Made by a program: the position numbers and the translations under genes | Shown here: positions 1 through 9,689 of the stretch, in pieces | How positions within the stretch are numbered: position 1 is the stretch's first letter | How the letters are laid out: the number at the start of each line of letters is the position of its first letter | Notes under the pieces: generated by a model | Databases searched by the model: none | Seen by the model: only the letters and a program-made list of their open reading frames with translations | Told to the model about the DNA's origin: nothing | NCBI GenBank assembly: GCA_031287855.1 | Contig: JAITSL010000009.1 | Location: forward strand, 1 to 35,223 | Direction: 5' to 3' | Origin: Candidatus Endomicrobiellum roisinitermitis | Lineage (GTDB): Bacteria; Elusimicrobiota; Endomicrobiia; Endomicrobiales; Endomicrobiaceae | DNA length: 35,223 nt

Positions 1-1
1 A

Positions 2-18
2 TACGGAGAGGGAGGGAT
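2..18 (-). repeat. 17-bp direct repeat of the tRNA-Ser 3' end (other copy 205-221)
   Basis: TACGGAGAGGGAGGGAT is identical at 2-18 and 205-221. Only the latter continues into the tRNA. Confidence 0.85.
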
Positions 19-50
19 CCCTTTTCGGTAAAATCCCTGACGGGATTTTC
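13..50. other. Hairpin cluster downstream of tRNA-Ser (possible terminator or element remnant)
   Basis: Palindrome AGGGATCCCT (13-22), then perfect 8-bp stem AAAATCCC-TGAC-GGGATTTT (30-49). Confidence 0.5.
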
Positions 51-206
51 CTACAAGCCCGCTCTCGCTCTTTTTGCCTTTCGCTCCGCTCAAACAAAAA
101 TTTCGCTCCGAGCTTCGAACCCCATCGCAAAGCCAAATCGTTGACTTTGCCTATGACCCCAATAACTTAAATTACTACTTCTATTAACATTGACCCTGAA
201 AGTGTA

Positions 207-294
207 CGGAGAGGGAGGGATTCGAACCCTCGATACGGTTTCCCGTATATTAGTTTTCGAGACTAACTCCTTCAACCAACTCGGACACCTCTCC
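207..294 (-). tRNA. tRNA-Ser (anticodon CGA)
   Basis: The reverse complement GGAGAGGTGTCCGAGTTGGTTGAAGGAGTTAGTCTCGAAAACTAATATACGGGAAACCGTATCGAGGGTTCGAATCCCTCCCTCTCCG has a 7-bp acceptor stem (GGAGAGG/CCTCTCC), anticodon loop CTCGAAA (anticodon CGA), a long variable arm (TACGG-GAAA-CCGTA) and a T-arm GGGTTCGAATCCC. Confidence 0.95.
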
Positions 295-337
295 AATCTA
301 TCATTTAATCAAACATAAATCATAACAACAAAAACAT

Positions 338-2407
338 CTATAATCCTCTAGGGAACTCATCTTCCCAAGGATAAAACATTCTTTCAGGATTATCGTAACC
401 AAAATTTTGTTTTGATTTATTAAATGGCATGTTGGTTTTCAAATCAAACTTAAAACCTATCCTTTCTTCCTGTGCATTTTTATTTAAAATTATACCGAAA
501 TTATAACAATGTAAATCTCTATAAATTAATAGTCTATGAGTGTTTAAAACAAAATATCTCAAATTAATGTTTGTTGAAGTTGTTACTTTATAATCTATAC
601 GCCATTTAGGGGTAGCCCAAAAAGCAAACCCTAAAATATTATCTATTTCATTATTTTTATATTCCATTGACGGGTTATTGTAGCGCTGGTATAAAAGACT
701 ATATTTAAACATTGCCTTTTTAACATGCCCTATTTTTGCATCAAACTGGAAAGAATTAAATTGACAAGGCTCCATAAGTTGCCTTTCTTGTATAAGCACT
801 GTTACATTGTATCTTGGTGTCCAAGTCATTTCTGTAGTAAGAGGTGACCAGCATTTCTTATTTGAAATAGATCTATTATATCTAAAATCATAAGTAATAG
901 AATTCCTTACAGTTGTACGATCTCCAATAAACATAAAATTGCTTAAAGCAACATTGTTTAACTCTGTACCGTAATCATTTGCGTTTTTATCTAAATTAAA
1001 ATAATTTGGTGTTGTTCTTGCCCTATAAGAATAGTTGGCATTTAAATCAATCCAGCTTGTAAGTCTATATCTAGCATTTAAAGATGTTCCATATTGAGCA
1101 AAAAATGAATTGTTATAATTTTTTAGAGTATCTATATCGTACCAATTTTCTGCTAAGTCTAAAGATGGTTTTAATATGAGCCTTTTAGAGACTTTAAAAT
1201 TTTTTGTTAAATTATATTTAGCAACAGCTGTATCTCTATAAAAATATTTTCTAAGACTATGTCGACTATAAGTATGATTAAACTGAAATGATGGTCTATA
1301 CATAATATCCCAAAAAGTCTTTCTAGCATAAAAATCCCATTGCAGAGACGGTAATTTTATTAAATATGGCTTGTATTGTGAAGATAGCTCATCATAAGAA
1401 ACATCATACTCTGTATTTAACAATAAATATGATCTTAGAGACTGTCTTGTTAGTGTAAAATAAGATTGTATCCAATTTTCAACACCACTCCAATTGCTTG
1501 AAGAATAAATATTATTAAAAGTTCTAGAATTTTTTAAATTTATTTGAGAACGAATTGTCCACTTTTCATTTAATCTTTGGAAGTAATTCGGCCTAATTGT
1601 CCACTTTTCTTGGCTATCTATAAGATCTTTAGTAGTATACAAATGCAAGCTTGCATTTGCATTGTTTCTTACATAGGTAAAGTTACCACCATAACCATTA
1701 CCACGCCTTCCATGATAATCATACAAAAACTCTCCAAAAAAATTTTTACTCAAAGAACAACCAATGGCTGTCTCTAACGTAAAACCTTCAAGTTGTTGAT
1801 AACCAGGTTTAAACTTAATTCTTAAATCTGTACCAAAACCCCGACCACCTTTTAGAGACTTTGTAACTATTGGAAGATAAAAAGCAGGTACTTTGCCAAC
1901 ATAAAATATAGCATTATAAATAGTTATTCTTTTATCTAAAACTAATTTACCTCTCTTGGCTCTAAAATGAGTGTGAGGGTCTTCTAAATCACAAGTAGAA
2001 AACTTTACGTCTCTAATTCCAAAAGTCTTTTTACCTTTGCCTTCCATTGCTTTTGCACGCATAAAAACAAAAGAAGAATACGAAAATACATGTTTTAAGT
2101 TTCCAGTATCTTCATTATATCTATAAGAAACAGTATCAGCAACAATAGTTGCGCCAGTTTCTTCCACTTTAACGTGCCCAGAAGCATTGAGGATTTTTTT
2201 GTCTATTAAAAATTCAATATGGTCAGCATAAATCTTTTTACCTTGCCAGTTTACAATAACTCCCCCATCAGCAGTTAGCAAAGATTTGCTTTCAAAATAC
2301 TCTAAATTATCTGCAGAAATGTCCACATCTTGACAAAAAGACAAACAAGAAAAACATATTAATATAAAAAAAACAAAGTTAAAATTTTTAATTATCAATC
2401 TAAACAT
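338..2407 (-). CDS. lptD: LPS-assembly protein LptD/OstA-like outer-membrane protein
   Basis: 689 aa; N-terminal signal sequence; OstA-like N domain (ADNLEYFESKSLLTADGGVIVNWQGKKIYADHIEF...), followed by a beta-barrel-rich C-terminus. Confidence 0.8.
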   Translation of the reverse strand: MFRLIIKNFNFVFFILICFSCLSFCQDVDISADNLEYFESKSLLTADGGVIVNWQGKKIYADHIEFLIDKKILNASGHVKVEETGATIVADTVSYRYNEDTGNLKHVFSYSSFVFMRAKAMEGKGKKTFGIRDVKFSTCDLEDPHTHFRAKRGKLVLDKRITIYNAIFYVGKVPAFYLPIVTKSLKGGRGFGTDLRIKFKPGYQQLEGFTLETAIGCSLSKNFFGEFLYDYHGRRGNGYGGNFTYVRNNANASLHLYTTKDLIDSQEKWTIRPNYFQRLNEKWTIRSQINLKNSRTFNNIYSSSNWSGVENWIQSYFTLTRQSLRSYLLLNTEYDVSYDELSSQYKPYLIKLPSLQWDFYARKTFWDIMYRPSFQFNHTYSRHSLRKYFYRDTAVAKYNLTKNFKVSKRLILKPSLDLAENWYDIDTLKNYNNSFFAQYGTSLNARYRLTSWIDLNANYSYRARTTPNYFNLDKNANDYGTELNNVALSNFMFIGDRTTVRNSITYDFRYNRSISNKKCWSPLTTEMTWTPRYNVTVLIQERQLMEPCQFNSFQFDAKIGHVKKAMFKYSLLYQRYNNPSMEYKNNEIDNILGFAFWATPKWRIDYKVTTSTNINLRYFVLNTHRLLIYRDLHCYNFGIILNKNAQEERIGFKFDLKTNMPFNKSKQNFGYDNPERMFYPWEDEFPRGL

Positions 2408-3357
2408 TTGTTTATTGTTCTTGAAAGCATTGCAGCACCAACAACTCCAAGATTATGAGTAGATTCTGACACAATAATTTTGCAGGCCTTTGTTGCAGAC
2501 TTAAATGCTCTGTTTTGAATTTCCTTTACAATATATTTCATAAAATATTCTTTTGCATGGCTAATCCCACCGCATAAAACTATTGTATCAGGATTAGCAA
2601 AATTTATAATAATTGAAAGAAAAATTCCTAATTTCTGGCCAACTATTTTCCAAATTTCTTTTGATACTTTATCTCCTTTTTTTGCAGCTTGACTTAACAA
2701 GTGAGGTGTTATCAACTTATAATTTTTATTTGCAAGTCTATCTATCATTTTAGAGTTGTTATCCTTTAAATAGTCTTGTACAAATTTTGACAAATGCTTT
2801 GCGCCAACAAAAGTTTCTATGCACCCTCTATTTCCACAGTTGCACTTTTTACCATAAGCATCAATTGTAATATGGCCTACTTCGCCTGCAGTACCACTAA
2901 TACCTCTATAAAGTTTTTTATCAAATATAAGCCCACCTCCAACACCAGTACCAAGAGTTATACACACTAAATCTGTAGAATTACCCTTCCCATCAAGCCA
3001 AAAAGCTCCAATAGAAGCTGTATTTGCATCGTTATCAACATAAGCTTTTTTTTGGGTTAAACCCTTTAATATATCCCTTACTTTTACATTTCTCCACTTC
3101 TTTAAATTGGGAGAAAAGCGTACTACACCTGTCTTAAAGCAAACATCACCTGCAATACCTACACCTATACTTTTTATTTTAGAATAATCTTTAAATTTTT
3201 TTGCAATATTAATTATACTTTTTAAAATATCTGCTGGCTTGCCGTTAATATCTGTTGAAATAACAGATTCTTCAAATATAACACCTTTAGAATTAACTAT
3301 GGCTACCTTTATACGAGTACCACCAATATCTATACCTAAATATAAACTTTCAAGCAT
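2395..3357 (-). CDS. ROK-family sugar kinase (glucokinase-like)
   Basis: GIDIGGTRIKVAIV N-terminus, GTGVGGGLIFDKKLYRG, and ROK zinc motif GHITIDAYGKKCNCGNRGCIE. Confidence 0.92.
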   Translation of the reverse strand: MLESLYLGIDIGGTRIKVAIVNSKGVIFEESVISTDINGKPADILKSIINIAKKFKDYSKIKSIGVGIAGDVCFKTGVVRFSPNLKKWRNVKVRDILKGLTQKKAYVDNDANTASIGAFWLDGKGNSTDLVCITLGTGVGGGLIFDKKLYRGISGTAGEVGHITIDAYGKKCNCGNRGCIETFVGAKHLSKFVQDYLKDNNSKMIDRLANKNYKLITPHLLSQAAKKGDKVSKEIWKIVGQKLGIFLSIIINFANPDTIVLCGGISHAKEYFMKYIVKEIQNRAFKSATKACKIIVSESTHNLGVVGAAMLSRTINKCLD

Positions 3358-3386
3358 ACATTATTCTCCTATTGTAATTATGATTT

Positions 3387-4652
3387 TTATTTTATATTAG
3401 CAAGTATTTCACCAGCAAGATAAAGGGATCCAACACATATTATAATCTTATGATCACTTACAATACTCAGCGCATCCATAACAGAATTAACAGTATAAAT
3501 GTTATTTGGGACAACAAATTTTAAAAACTCTTCTTTTAAAATATTACTACTTACAGATCTATTGTTATTTATTTTTGGCAGTACAACTTTTTTTGCAAAA
3601 GGAGCTATTTTTTTAACCATCAACTTATAATTTTTTTCTTTCATAGAAGCAAAAATAAACACTTTTTTACTTTTAGCAAACCCTAACTGCTTATAAGTAT
3701 CCACAAAAGCTTTTAATCCTTCTTCATTATGAGCACCATCTATAACAATTGTTAAACTTTTATTATTTATTTTTACTTTTTTTATCTCAAATCTAGCTTG
3801 CCAAAAAGTATTTTCTAAGCCATTTCTTATATTTCTAGAATTTATTTTTACAAAACCATTCTTAAGCAAAAACTGTACTGCACAAATAGCAACACAGGCA
3901 TTAATAATTTGATGTTTGCCTAAAAGTTTTTCTCGTAAATTCTTCAAATGTAAAGACTTACTAATATAGTCAAACCTTTGGCCATTTAAACTCATATTAA
4001 CATTTAAAGCTTTAAAGTCTTTTTGGTAAAATCTAACAATGTTACTTTTTGATTTATTTCTTATAACATCACTAGCTTTTTTGGGCAATTTTCCACAAAC
4101 AACACTTGAACTTTTCTTTATTATTCCAGACTTTTCAAAAGCTATCTTTTCAACCGTATTGCCCAATATTTCTTGATGATCTTTTGAAATAGATGTTATA
4201 ATACAAATTAAAGGATTTTTAATTATATTTGTAGCGTCAAATCTACCACCAAGACCTGTTTCAATTATTGCAATGTCAACTTTTTGTTTTTCAAAATATA
4301 TAAATGATAAAGCAGTCAAATATTCAAAATAAGAAAGTTTACAATCTAAAGCTTTTTTTAAATACTTTTGTAAATATTTCTCAAATACATTTTGTTCTAT
4401 ATTTCTACCATTAATTTTAATTCTTTCTTTAATATCTACCAAGTCAGGAGAAGTATATAAACCTACTTTATACCCACTAACTTTTAAGATTTCTGCTATG
4501 AAAGCTGCACATGACCCTTTCCCATTAGTGCCTGCAATATGTACTACTTTAATCTTATCTTGAGGATTTTCAAACACACTTAAAAATCCTTTTATTCTTA
4601 AAAGGCCCGGAGTCATCCCTTCATATTCTTTAAGTTTCTCAAAAAAGTTCAT
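3387..4652 (-). CDS. folC: Folylpolyglutamate synthase / dihydrofolate synthase
   Basis: [20 protein letters not shown]-loop, [37 protein letters not shown]. Confidence 0.92.
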   Translation of the reverse strand: MNFFEKLKEYEGMTPGLLRIKGFLSVFENPQDKIKVVHIAGTNGKGSCAAFIAEILKVSGYKVGLYTSPDLVDIKERIKINGRNIEQNVFEKYLQKYLKKALDCKLSYFEYLTALSFIYFEKQKVDIAIIETGLGGRFDATNIIKNPLICIITSISKDHQEILGNTVEKIAFEKSGIIKKSSSVVCGKLPKKASDVIRNKSKSNIVRFYQKDFKALNVNMSLNGQRFDYISKSLHLKNLREKLLGKHQIINACVAICAVQFLLKNGFVKINSRNIRNGLENTFWQARFEIKKVKINNKSLTIVIDGAHNEEGLKAFVDTYKQLGFAKSKKVFIFASMKEKNYKLMVKKIAPFAKKVVLPKINNNRSVSSNILKEEFLKFVVPNNIYTVNSVMDALSIVSDHKIIICVGSLYLAGEILANIK

Positions 4653-5473
4653 TTTTTAGAGAAAAAGCCTAAAAGTTTAATAAGTATTTTTTTCATATCC
4701 CTTCTTTCTACAACAATGTCAACCAGTCCATGTTTTTCTAAAAATTCAGACAACTGAAATCCTTCCGGAAGTTGCTGCTTTATTGTTTGTTCTATAACCC
4801 TAGGACCTGCAAAACCAATTAAAGCTTTTGGTTCAGCAATATTGACATCCCCAAGCATTGCAAAACTGGCTGCCACCCCACCTGTTGTAGGATCTGTTAA
4901 AATGGAAATATATGCTAATCCCTCATCTGAAAGCTTTGCAAGAGCTGCACTAGTTTTACCCATCTGCATTAGAGAAACTATACCTTCTTGCATTCTTGCC
5001 CCACCAGAAGAAGAAACAATAATTACAGGATATTTTTTCTTTATAGCCTTTTCTATAGCTCTAACTATCTTTTCACCTACCACTGACCCCATGCTGCCAC
5101 CCATGAATGAAAAGTCCATAGCAGCAATAATAATATTATATCCACCAATTCTTGCTTCACCTGTTACAACAGCATCATTAACATCAGTTTCTTTTATCTT
5201 TTCTTCATACCCGGGAAAATTTAATAAATCAACAGACTTTAAATTGCTATTTATCTCTTTAAAACTATCTTCATCCACTGTAATTTCTATTCTCTTCTTT
5301 GCATCAAGCCTTAAGTAATATCCACATTTTGGACACACCATCAAATTTTCTTCTAAATCTTTTTGTAAGAAAATTTGGTCACATTTTTTACATTTAGTCC
5401 ATATACCTGCAAGGATTCCTTTTTTTTGAGAAATTTCTTCTGTCTGCTTTTCTATATCCATTATTTCTCCCAT
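4649..5473 (-). CDS. accD: Acetyl-CoA carboxylase carboxyltransferase beta subunit
   Basis: CxxC...CPKCGYY zinc ribbon; [40 protein letters not shown]. Confidence 0.95.
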   Translation of the reverse strand: MGEIMDIEKQTEEISQKKGILAGIWTKCKKCDQIFLQKDLEENLMVCPKCGYYLRLDAKKRIEITVDEDSFKEINSNLKSVDLLNFPGYEEKIKETDVNDAVVTGEARIGGYNIIIAAMDFSFMGGSMGSVVGEKIVRAIEKAIKKKYPVIIVSSSGGARMQEGIVSLMQMGKTSAALAKLSDEGLAYISILTDPTTGGVAASFAMLGDVNIAEPKALIGFAGPRVIEQTIKQQLPEGFQLSEFLEKHGLVDIVVERRDMKKILIKLLGFFSKK

Positions 5474-5492
5474 CCAACACTTACATAAATTC

Positions 5493-6473
5493 TCATTCTA
5501 TTCCTTCTCTAAGCAAGTCACCCTGATCTAAAACACCTAAAGGCTTATTGTCTTTACTTACAACAGGTATATTATCTATACTATGATCTTTTAAAATTTT
5601 TGCAGCTTCTACTGCCATGGTTTCAGGACTTACTACTAAAGGATTTTTAGTCATAACTAAAGTTATATTTTTTTTTAATAATTTATCATCATTTTGCAAA
5701 TGTCTACGTAAATCCCCATCAGTAAAAAATCCAATAAGTTTACCTTCATTATCAACAACGCTTGTAGCACCAACTTTTGTACCTGTCATAACAAGCAAAG
5801 AAGACTCTACTGTATCATTATGTTTAACTACTGGATTTTGTTTTCCTTTTCTCATTAGATCTTTTACTTGCATAGTAAGTTTTTTCCCTATTGCACCTAA
5901 AGGATGAAGTATCGCTAACTGCTCTTTTTTAAACTTTTTAAAATTTGAGACTGTAAGAGCTAACGCATCTCCCATTGCAAGCATTGCAGTCGTGGAGGCC
6001 GTTGGAGCAAGATTGTACGGACAAGCTTCTTTTTCTACACTACAATCAATAACAGCATCACAACATTGCCAAACTTGAGCTTTCGGCTTACCTGTCATTG
6101 CTATAGCTTTAACTCCTATTTTTTTTATGACAGGTAAAATTTTCTTTATTTCTTCAGTTTCACCTGAATAAGAAAGAAGCACTACAACATCGTCTTTCAT
6201 TAACACTCCTAAGTCACCATGAAGACTTTCGGAAGGATGTAAAAATATAGATGGTATACCAATTGAGGACATCGTCGCAGAAATTTTTCTTCCTACAAGA
6301 CCAGATTTCCCAAGACCTATTACAACAACATGTCCTTTACAGTTTTTCATCATCAAAACAGTTTTCTTAAAATTTGAATTTAAGTGTTTTATTTGTACTA
6401 GTACTGCCTTTGCCTCTAAAGTTAGAGTTTCTTTTGCAATTTTCAAATTATTCATTTTTACCTCAAAACCCAT
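5493..6473 (-). CDS. kdsD: Arabinose-5-phosphate isomerase with CBS domains (KdsD/KpsF)
   Basis: SIS domain ([39 protein letters not shown]) plus tandem C-terminal CBS repeats. Confidence 0.9.
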   Translation of the reverse strand: MGFEVKMNNLKIAKETLTLEAKAVLVQIKHLNSNFKKTVLMMKNCKGHVVVIGLGKSGLVGRKISATMSSIGIPSIFLHPSESLHGDLGVLMKDDVVVLLSYSGETEEIKKILPVIKKIGVKAIAMTGKPKAQVWQCCDAVIDCSVEKEACPYNLAPTASTTAMLAMGDALALTVSNFKKFKKEQLAILHPLGAIGKKLTMQVKDLMRKGKQNPVVKHNDTVESSLLVMTGTKVGATSVVDNEGKLIGFFTDGDLRRHLQNDDKLLKKNITLVMTKNPLVVSPETMAVEAAKILKDHSIDNIPVVSKDNKPLGVLDQGDLLREGIE

Positions 6474-7089
6474 GCGATGCTTTAATAAAAGCGCTCATTT
6501 TATTATAATCTTTTCTTTTAGCAAGTTTCTCTATCAAAGAATCTGCGTCAAACCCATAAGGATTTATATTTTTTATACACTCTTTAATATCTTCAAATTG
6601 TGTAGCTATATCTATAAATACAGGAACTTTTAAATCCATTATTTTTAAAACAATTTCATAATTAGACTTGCGAATTTGTCCATTTACATCACATATATTT
6701 AAAATAAAGTAATCTACAACATCTCTATAAGAAACTACTTTAAAAATATCGCTTTCTTGATTAACTTTAAAATATTTAAAAACTTTCACATTTTGAGTTT
6801 CTCTAATAGATTTGCAAAGTTCAGGCAAAATATCATTGTTAAACTGAATATTCTTTATAGAACACTTTTTTATTGCTCTTAAAATGTCTCTTTCTTCATT
6901 ATTATATAAAGCAGCAATACAATTGACAAAAGAAGGAAGTTTTGAAGTTATATTTAAAAAAAGTTTTTCAGAAACCTTTTTGGTAGATTCTTTAATGAAA
7001 TCAAAACTCAAAAAATCTGCGCCTAAATTTGTTGCATCTAAAGCATCATTATAATTTGCAAGTCCTGAAATTTTAACTTTCGCCATCAT
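6463..7089 (-). CDS. TrpF (phosphoribosylanthranilate isomerase)-like protein, probably catalytically altered
   Basis: The N-terminus VKISGLANYNDALDATNLGADFLSFDF matches the TrpF pattern VKICGITxxEDA..AGADxxGFxF, but the catalytic Cys is replaced by Ser. Confidence 0.6.
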   Translation of the reverse strand: MMAKVKISGLANYNDALDATNLGADFLSFDFIKESTKKVSEKLFLNITSKLPSFVNCIAALYNNEERDILRAIKKCSIKNIQFNNDILPELCKSIRETQNVKVFKYFKVNQESDIFKVVSYRDVVDYFILNICDVNGQIRKSNYEIVLKIMDLKVPVFIDIATQFEDIKECIKNINPYGFDADSLIEKLAKRKDYNKMSAFIKASHGF

Positions 7090-7180
7090 AATTACCTTTT
7101 AACTGTATAATAAAAAACAATAAATTAACCTACTTAATAGTGTTATTAGTTTAGCAAAATTCTTTAATTAAATGAATATT

Positions 7181-7822
7181 TCAATTTTTGTTTACCGATG
7201 GACAGATTTTGTTTAAAGGGCAACCGGAATGATTTGGTTTTCTTGCCTTACAGATAGTTCTTCCTAAACTTTGTATATAAAAAGGAAAATCTATCCAATA
7301 TCTTTTAGGTACAATTTCCATTAAATCTCTTTCTATTTTGGCAGGATTATCGCTTTTTGTAAGTTTAAGCAAATTTGCAATTCTTATAACGTGAGTATCC
7401 ACAGCAATTCCTTCTGACTTACCATAAGTAATTCCTAAAACAACGTTTGCTGTTTTTCGTGCTACTCCATGTAACTTTATAAGTTCATGCATATTATTAG
7501 GAACAATCCCACCATGTAAATCCCTTATTAAGTTTGCAGACTTAATAATATTCTTTGCTTTATTTCTAAAAAATCCAGCAGATTTTATATCTTCTGCAAA
7601 TTCTAAAATATTTGCATTAGCATAATCATCTATTGTCCTATATTTATTAAAAAGTTTTTTTGTTATTTTATTAACACGCTCATCTGTACATTGAGCAGAC
7701 AAAATTACAGCTGTAAGAAGTTCAAATGGATTAGAGAAATTTAGAGCACATTGCAATTTGCCAAAATGCTTCTTTAAAATACTTATTATTCTTAATACAT
7801 AATTCGTTTTATCTTTGCTCAT
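7181..7822 (-). CDS. nth: Endonuclease III
   Basis: HhH-GPD motif LHGVARKTANVVLG...IAVDTHVIRI with catalytic Lys and Asp. The C-terminal Fe-S-like motif CKARKPNHSGCPLNKIC has His at one Cys position. Confidence 0.93.
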   Translation of the reverse strand: MSKDKTNYVLRIISILKKHFGKLQCALNFSNPFELLTAVILSAQCTDERVNKITKKLFNKYRTIDDYANANILEFAEDIKSAGFFRNKAKNIIKSANLIRDLHGGIVPNNMHELIKLHGVARKTANVVLGITYGKSEGIAVDTHVIRIANLLKLTKSDNPAKIERDLMEIVPKRYWIDFPFYIQSLGRTICKARKPNHSGCPLNKICPSVNKN

Positions 7823-8591
7823 TTATAGTTCCAAGCATTTCTTTGTGAACTTTTAAACTATTAGCCACAAGCATTGTACTTTTAAATAAACAATCTCTGT
7901 TCCCGTCATAGTCTGTAACAATTCCACCCGCTTCTTTAACTAACAAAATACCTGCGGCAATATCCCAAGCTTTTAAGTCTTGTTCAAAAAAAAACTCAAA
8001 ACGACCGCAAGCTACATATGCCAAATCTAAAGCTGCAGAACCTAACCTTCTAACACCTTGAACTTTAACTACTATATGTTCAAAATTTTTAAACACTTTA
8101 TTATTTTCTTTTATTGAATACGGAAACCCAGTAACACCTAAAGCTCTTATATTATCTTTTATATTAGAAACTGTAATTTTCTTGCCGTTAAGCCAAGCAC
8201 CTTTACTCTTTTCTGCAATAAATACTTCATTTATAATAGGGGAATACACAACACCTGTTATAATTTCATTTTTATACTTTAACCCAATAGAAACAGCAAA
8301 TATAGGAAGTCCGTGCAAAAAATTTACTGTACCATCTAGCGGATCTATAATCCAGCAATAGTCTCTGCCTACTTCGTTTATGCCATCTTCTTCAGCTAAA
8401 ATGCCATGCTCAGGGAAAACATCTTTTATAACTTTAATTATTGCTGTTTGCGAACCTTTATCTGCCTGAGTAACAGGGTCAATTTCACCTTTATATTCAA
8501 CATTTAACTTTCCATTATAATGTTTAAGCAAAACTTCTGTTCCCTTCTGTGCTGCAGCTAAAGCTATGTTTGTAAAAGAAGAAAATTTCAT
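7809..8591 (-). CDS. suhB: Inositol-1-monophosphatase family protein (SuhB-like)
   Basis: AEEDG, IDPLDGTVNFLHGLPIFAVSIGL and the C-terminal WDIAAGILLVKEAGGIVTDYDG motif. Confidence 0.9.
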   Translation of the reverse strand: MKFSSFTNIALAAAQKGTEVLLKHYNGKLNVEYKGEIDPVTQADKGSQTAIIKVIKDVFPEHGILAEEDGINEVGRDYCWIIDPLDGTVNFLHGLPIFAVSIGLKYKNEIITGVVYSPIINEVFIAEKSKGAWLNGKKITVSNIKDNIRALGVTGFPYSIKENNKVFKNFEHIVVKVQGVRRLGSAALDLAYVACGRFEFFFEQDLKAWDIAAGILLVKEAGGIVTDYDGNRDCLFKSTMLVANSLKVHKEMLGTINEQR

Positions 8592-8600
8592 ATCCCTCGC

Positions 8601-9476
8601 CTATTTTTTTAGTGTATACATACTAGAATCTATTTTTTCACCATTAGCATCTAACTTTTCAACTGTATTTTTATCTATAAAATAAAAAGATAAATTTTTA
8701 TTCTTATTTAATATAAAAGAAGACAAATCTGATGCTGGGTACCACTTTCCAAAAGATTTAAAAGTTTTTCCATTAAGATCTAAGTAAGTTTGTTTTAAAT
8801 AAAACGTGTAATCTGGCTCTAATTTAAGCTCTACTGCCATTAAATTTTCAGTGTTTGAAACCTGGAATGTACCTTTATAAACACCAGTATAGTTTTTTAG
8901 CATATCATAAACATCTATTGGAGAATTTATATTCCTTTCACCAAAAGGTAAAACTGTAACCTTTTTATTACTATCTATAAAACACGTATTTATAATTACT
9001 TCGGGTTTTTGTATTTTAAAAATATACACATTTGGGACAAAATATCCCAAATCTTTAGCATCTTTTTGACTAACTTCATAGTCTATATACATGTTATTAC
9101 TCAACATGCAAACACGTTTAATAGATATTACTTTAAAATCTTTAGAAGGTTTCATGGCAATAATTAGTACTACCTCATTGCCAAAATCAGGCATAACAAC
9201 AGAATTAGCCATCGTTTTTGCAATACCTGCAATTTTTTTAAACTTAGTTAAAGATCCTATTGTAAAAAAATTAATTTCATGTGAAAGTTTTACATTACTT
9301 TTAAGAAAATATCCATTAAGAACACTAAAAGATAAATTTTCTCCCTGCTCTAAGTTAATAACATTTGACTCAACTTCTTGCACTACTTTTTTAGGCATAC
9401 TTTCCTGTTTACGAACTGAGACACAGCTAGTAATAATACACACTAAAAACATTAACAAAATAGCAACTTTTTTCAT
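8601..9476 (-). CDS. Lipoprotein with NlpE-like C-terminal region
   Basis: The more likely start is the internal Met at 9476 (MKKVAILLMFLVCIITSC..., signal peptide plus lipobox-like TSC), not 9599. C-terminal GVYKGTFQVSN...LKLEPDYTFYLKQTY...GKW resembles NlpE-like repeats. Confidence 0.65.
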   Translation of the reverse strand: MKKVAILLMFLVCIITSCVSVRKQESMPKKVVQEVESNVINLEQGENLSFSVLNGYFLKSNVKLSHEINFFTIGSLTKFKKIAGIAKTMANSVVMPDFGNEVVLIIAMKPSKDFKVISIKRVCMLSNNMYIDYEVSQKDAKDLGYFVPNVYIFKIQKPEVIINTCFIDSNKKVTVLPFGERNINSPIDVYDMLKNYTGVYKGTFQVSNTENLMAVELKLEPDYTFYLKQTYLDLNGKTFKSFGKWYPASDLSSFILNKNKNLSFYFIDKNTVEKLDANGEKIDSSMYTLKK

Positions 9477-9607
9477 AAATCCTCTGACTAGGAGAGTATA
9501 TACATATTTATGAAGTATAACATTTTTATTTATCAAAGAACAAATGAAGTTAATATGAAAAATCTCAAAATAGATTACTAAATTTTTTGTGAAATACAAT
9601 AAACAAG

Positions 9608-9636
9608 ATGACAGAATATAATTTTTAAGATATACT
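9608..9636 (+). promoter_or_regulatory. Candidate sigma70-type promoter for the 9690 gene
   Basis: ATGACA (9608-9613), 17-nt spacer, TATACT (9631-9636), about 50 nt upstream of the start codon. Confidence 0.5.
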
Positions 9637-9689
9637 ATTGTAACTATGACCGTCTTTTCAATTTATACAACATACAATTTGAGTGGGAA

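Noticed and set aside
105-130. tRNA T-arm-like GGGGTTCGAAGC (minus strand) as a second tRNA
   Set aside because: No acceptor, D-arm or anticodon stem could be assembled around it.
90-296. 68-aa ORF overlapping tRNA-Ser
   Set aside because: It reads through the tRNA gene and the hairpin-rich flank; no protein-like composition or known motif.
4842-5318. 158-aa plus-strand ORF
   Set aside because: Lies entirely within accD on the opposite strand; shadow ORF.
9091-9513. 140-aa plus-strand ORF antisense to the lipoprotein
   Set aside because: No signal or domain; the minus-strand lipoprotein with a clean lipobox explains the coding signal.
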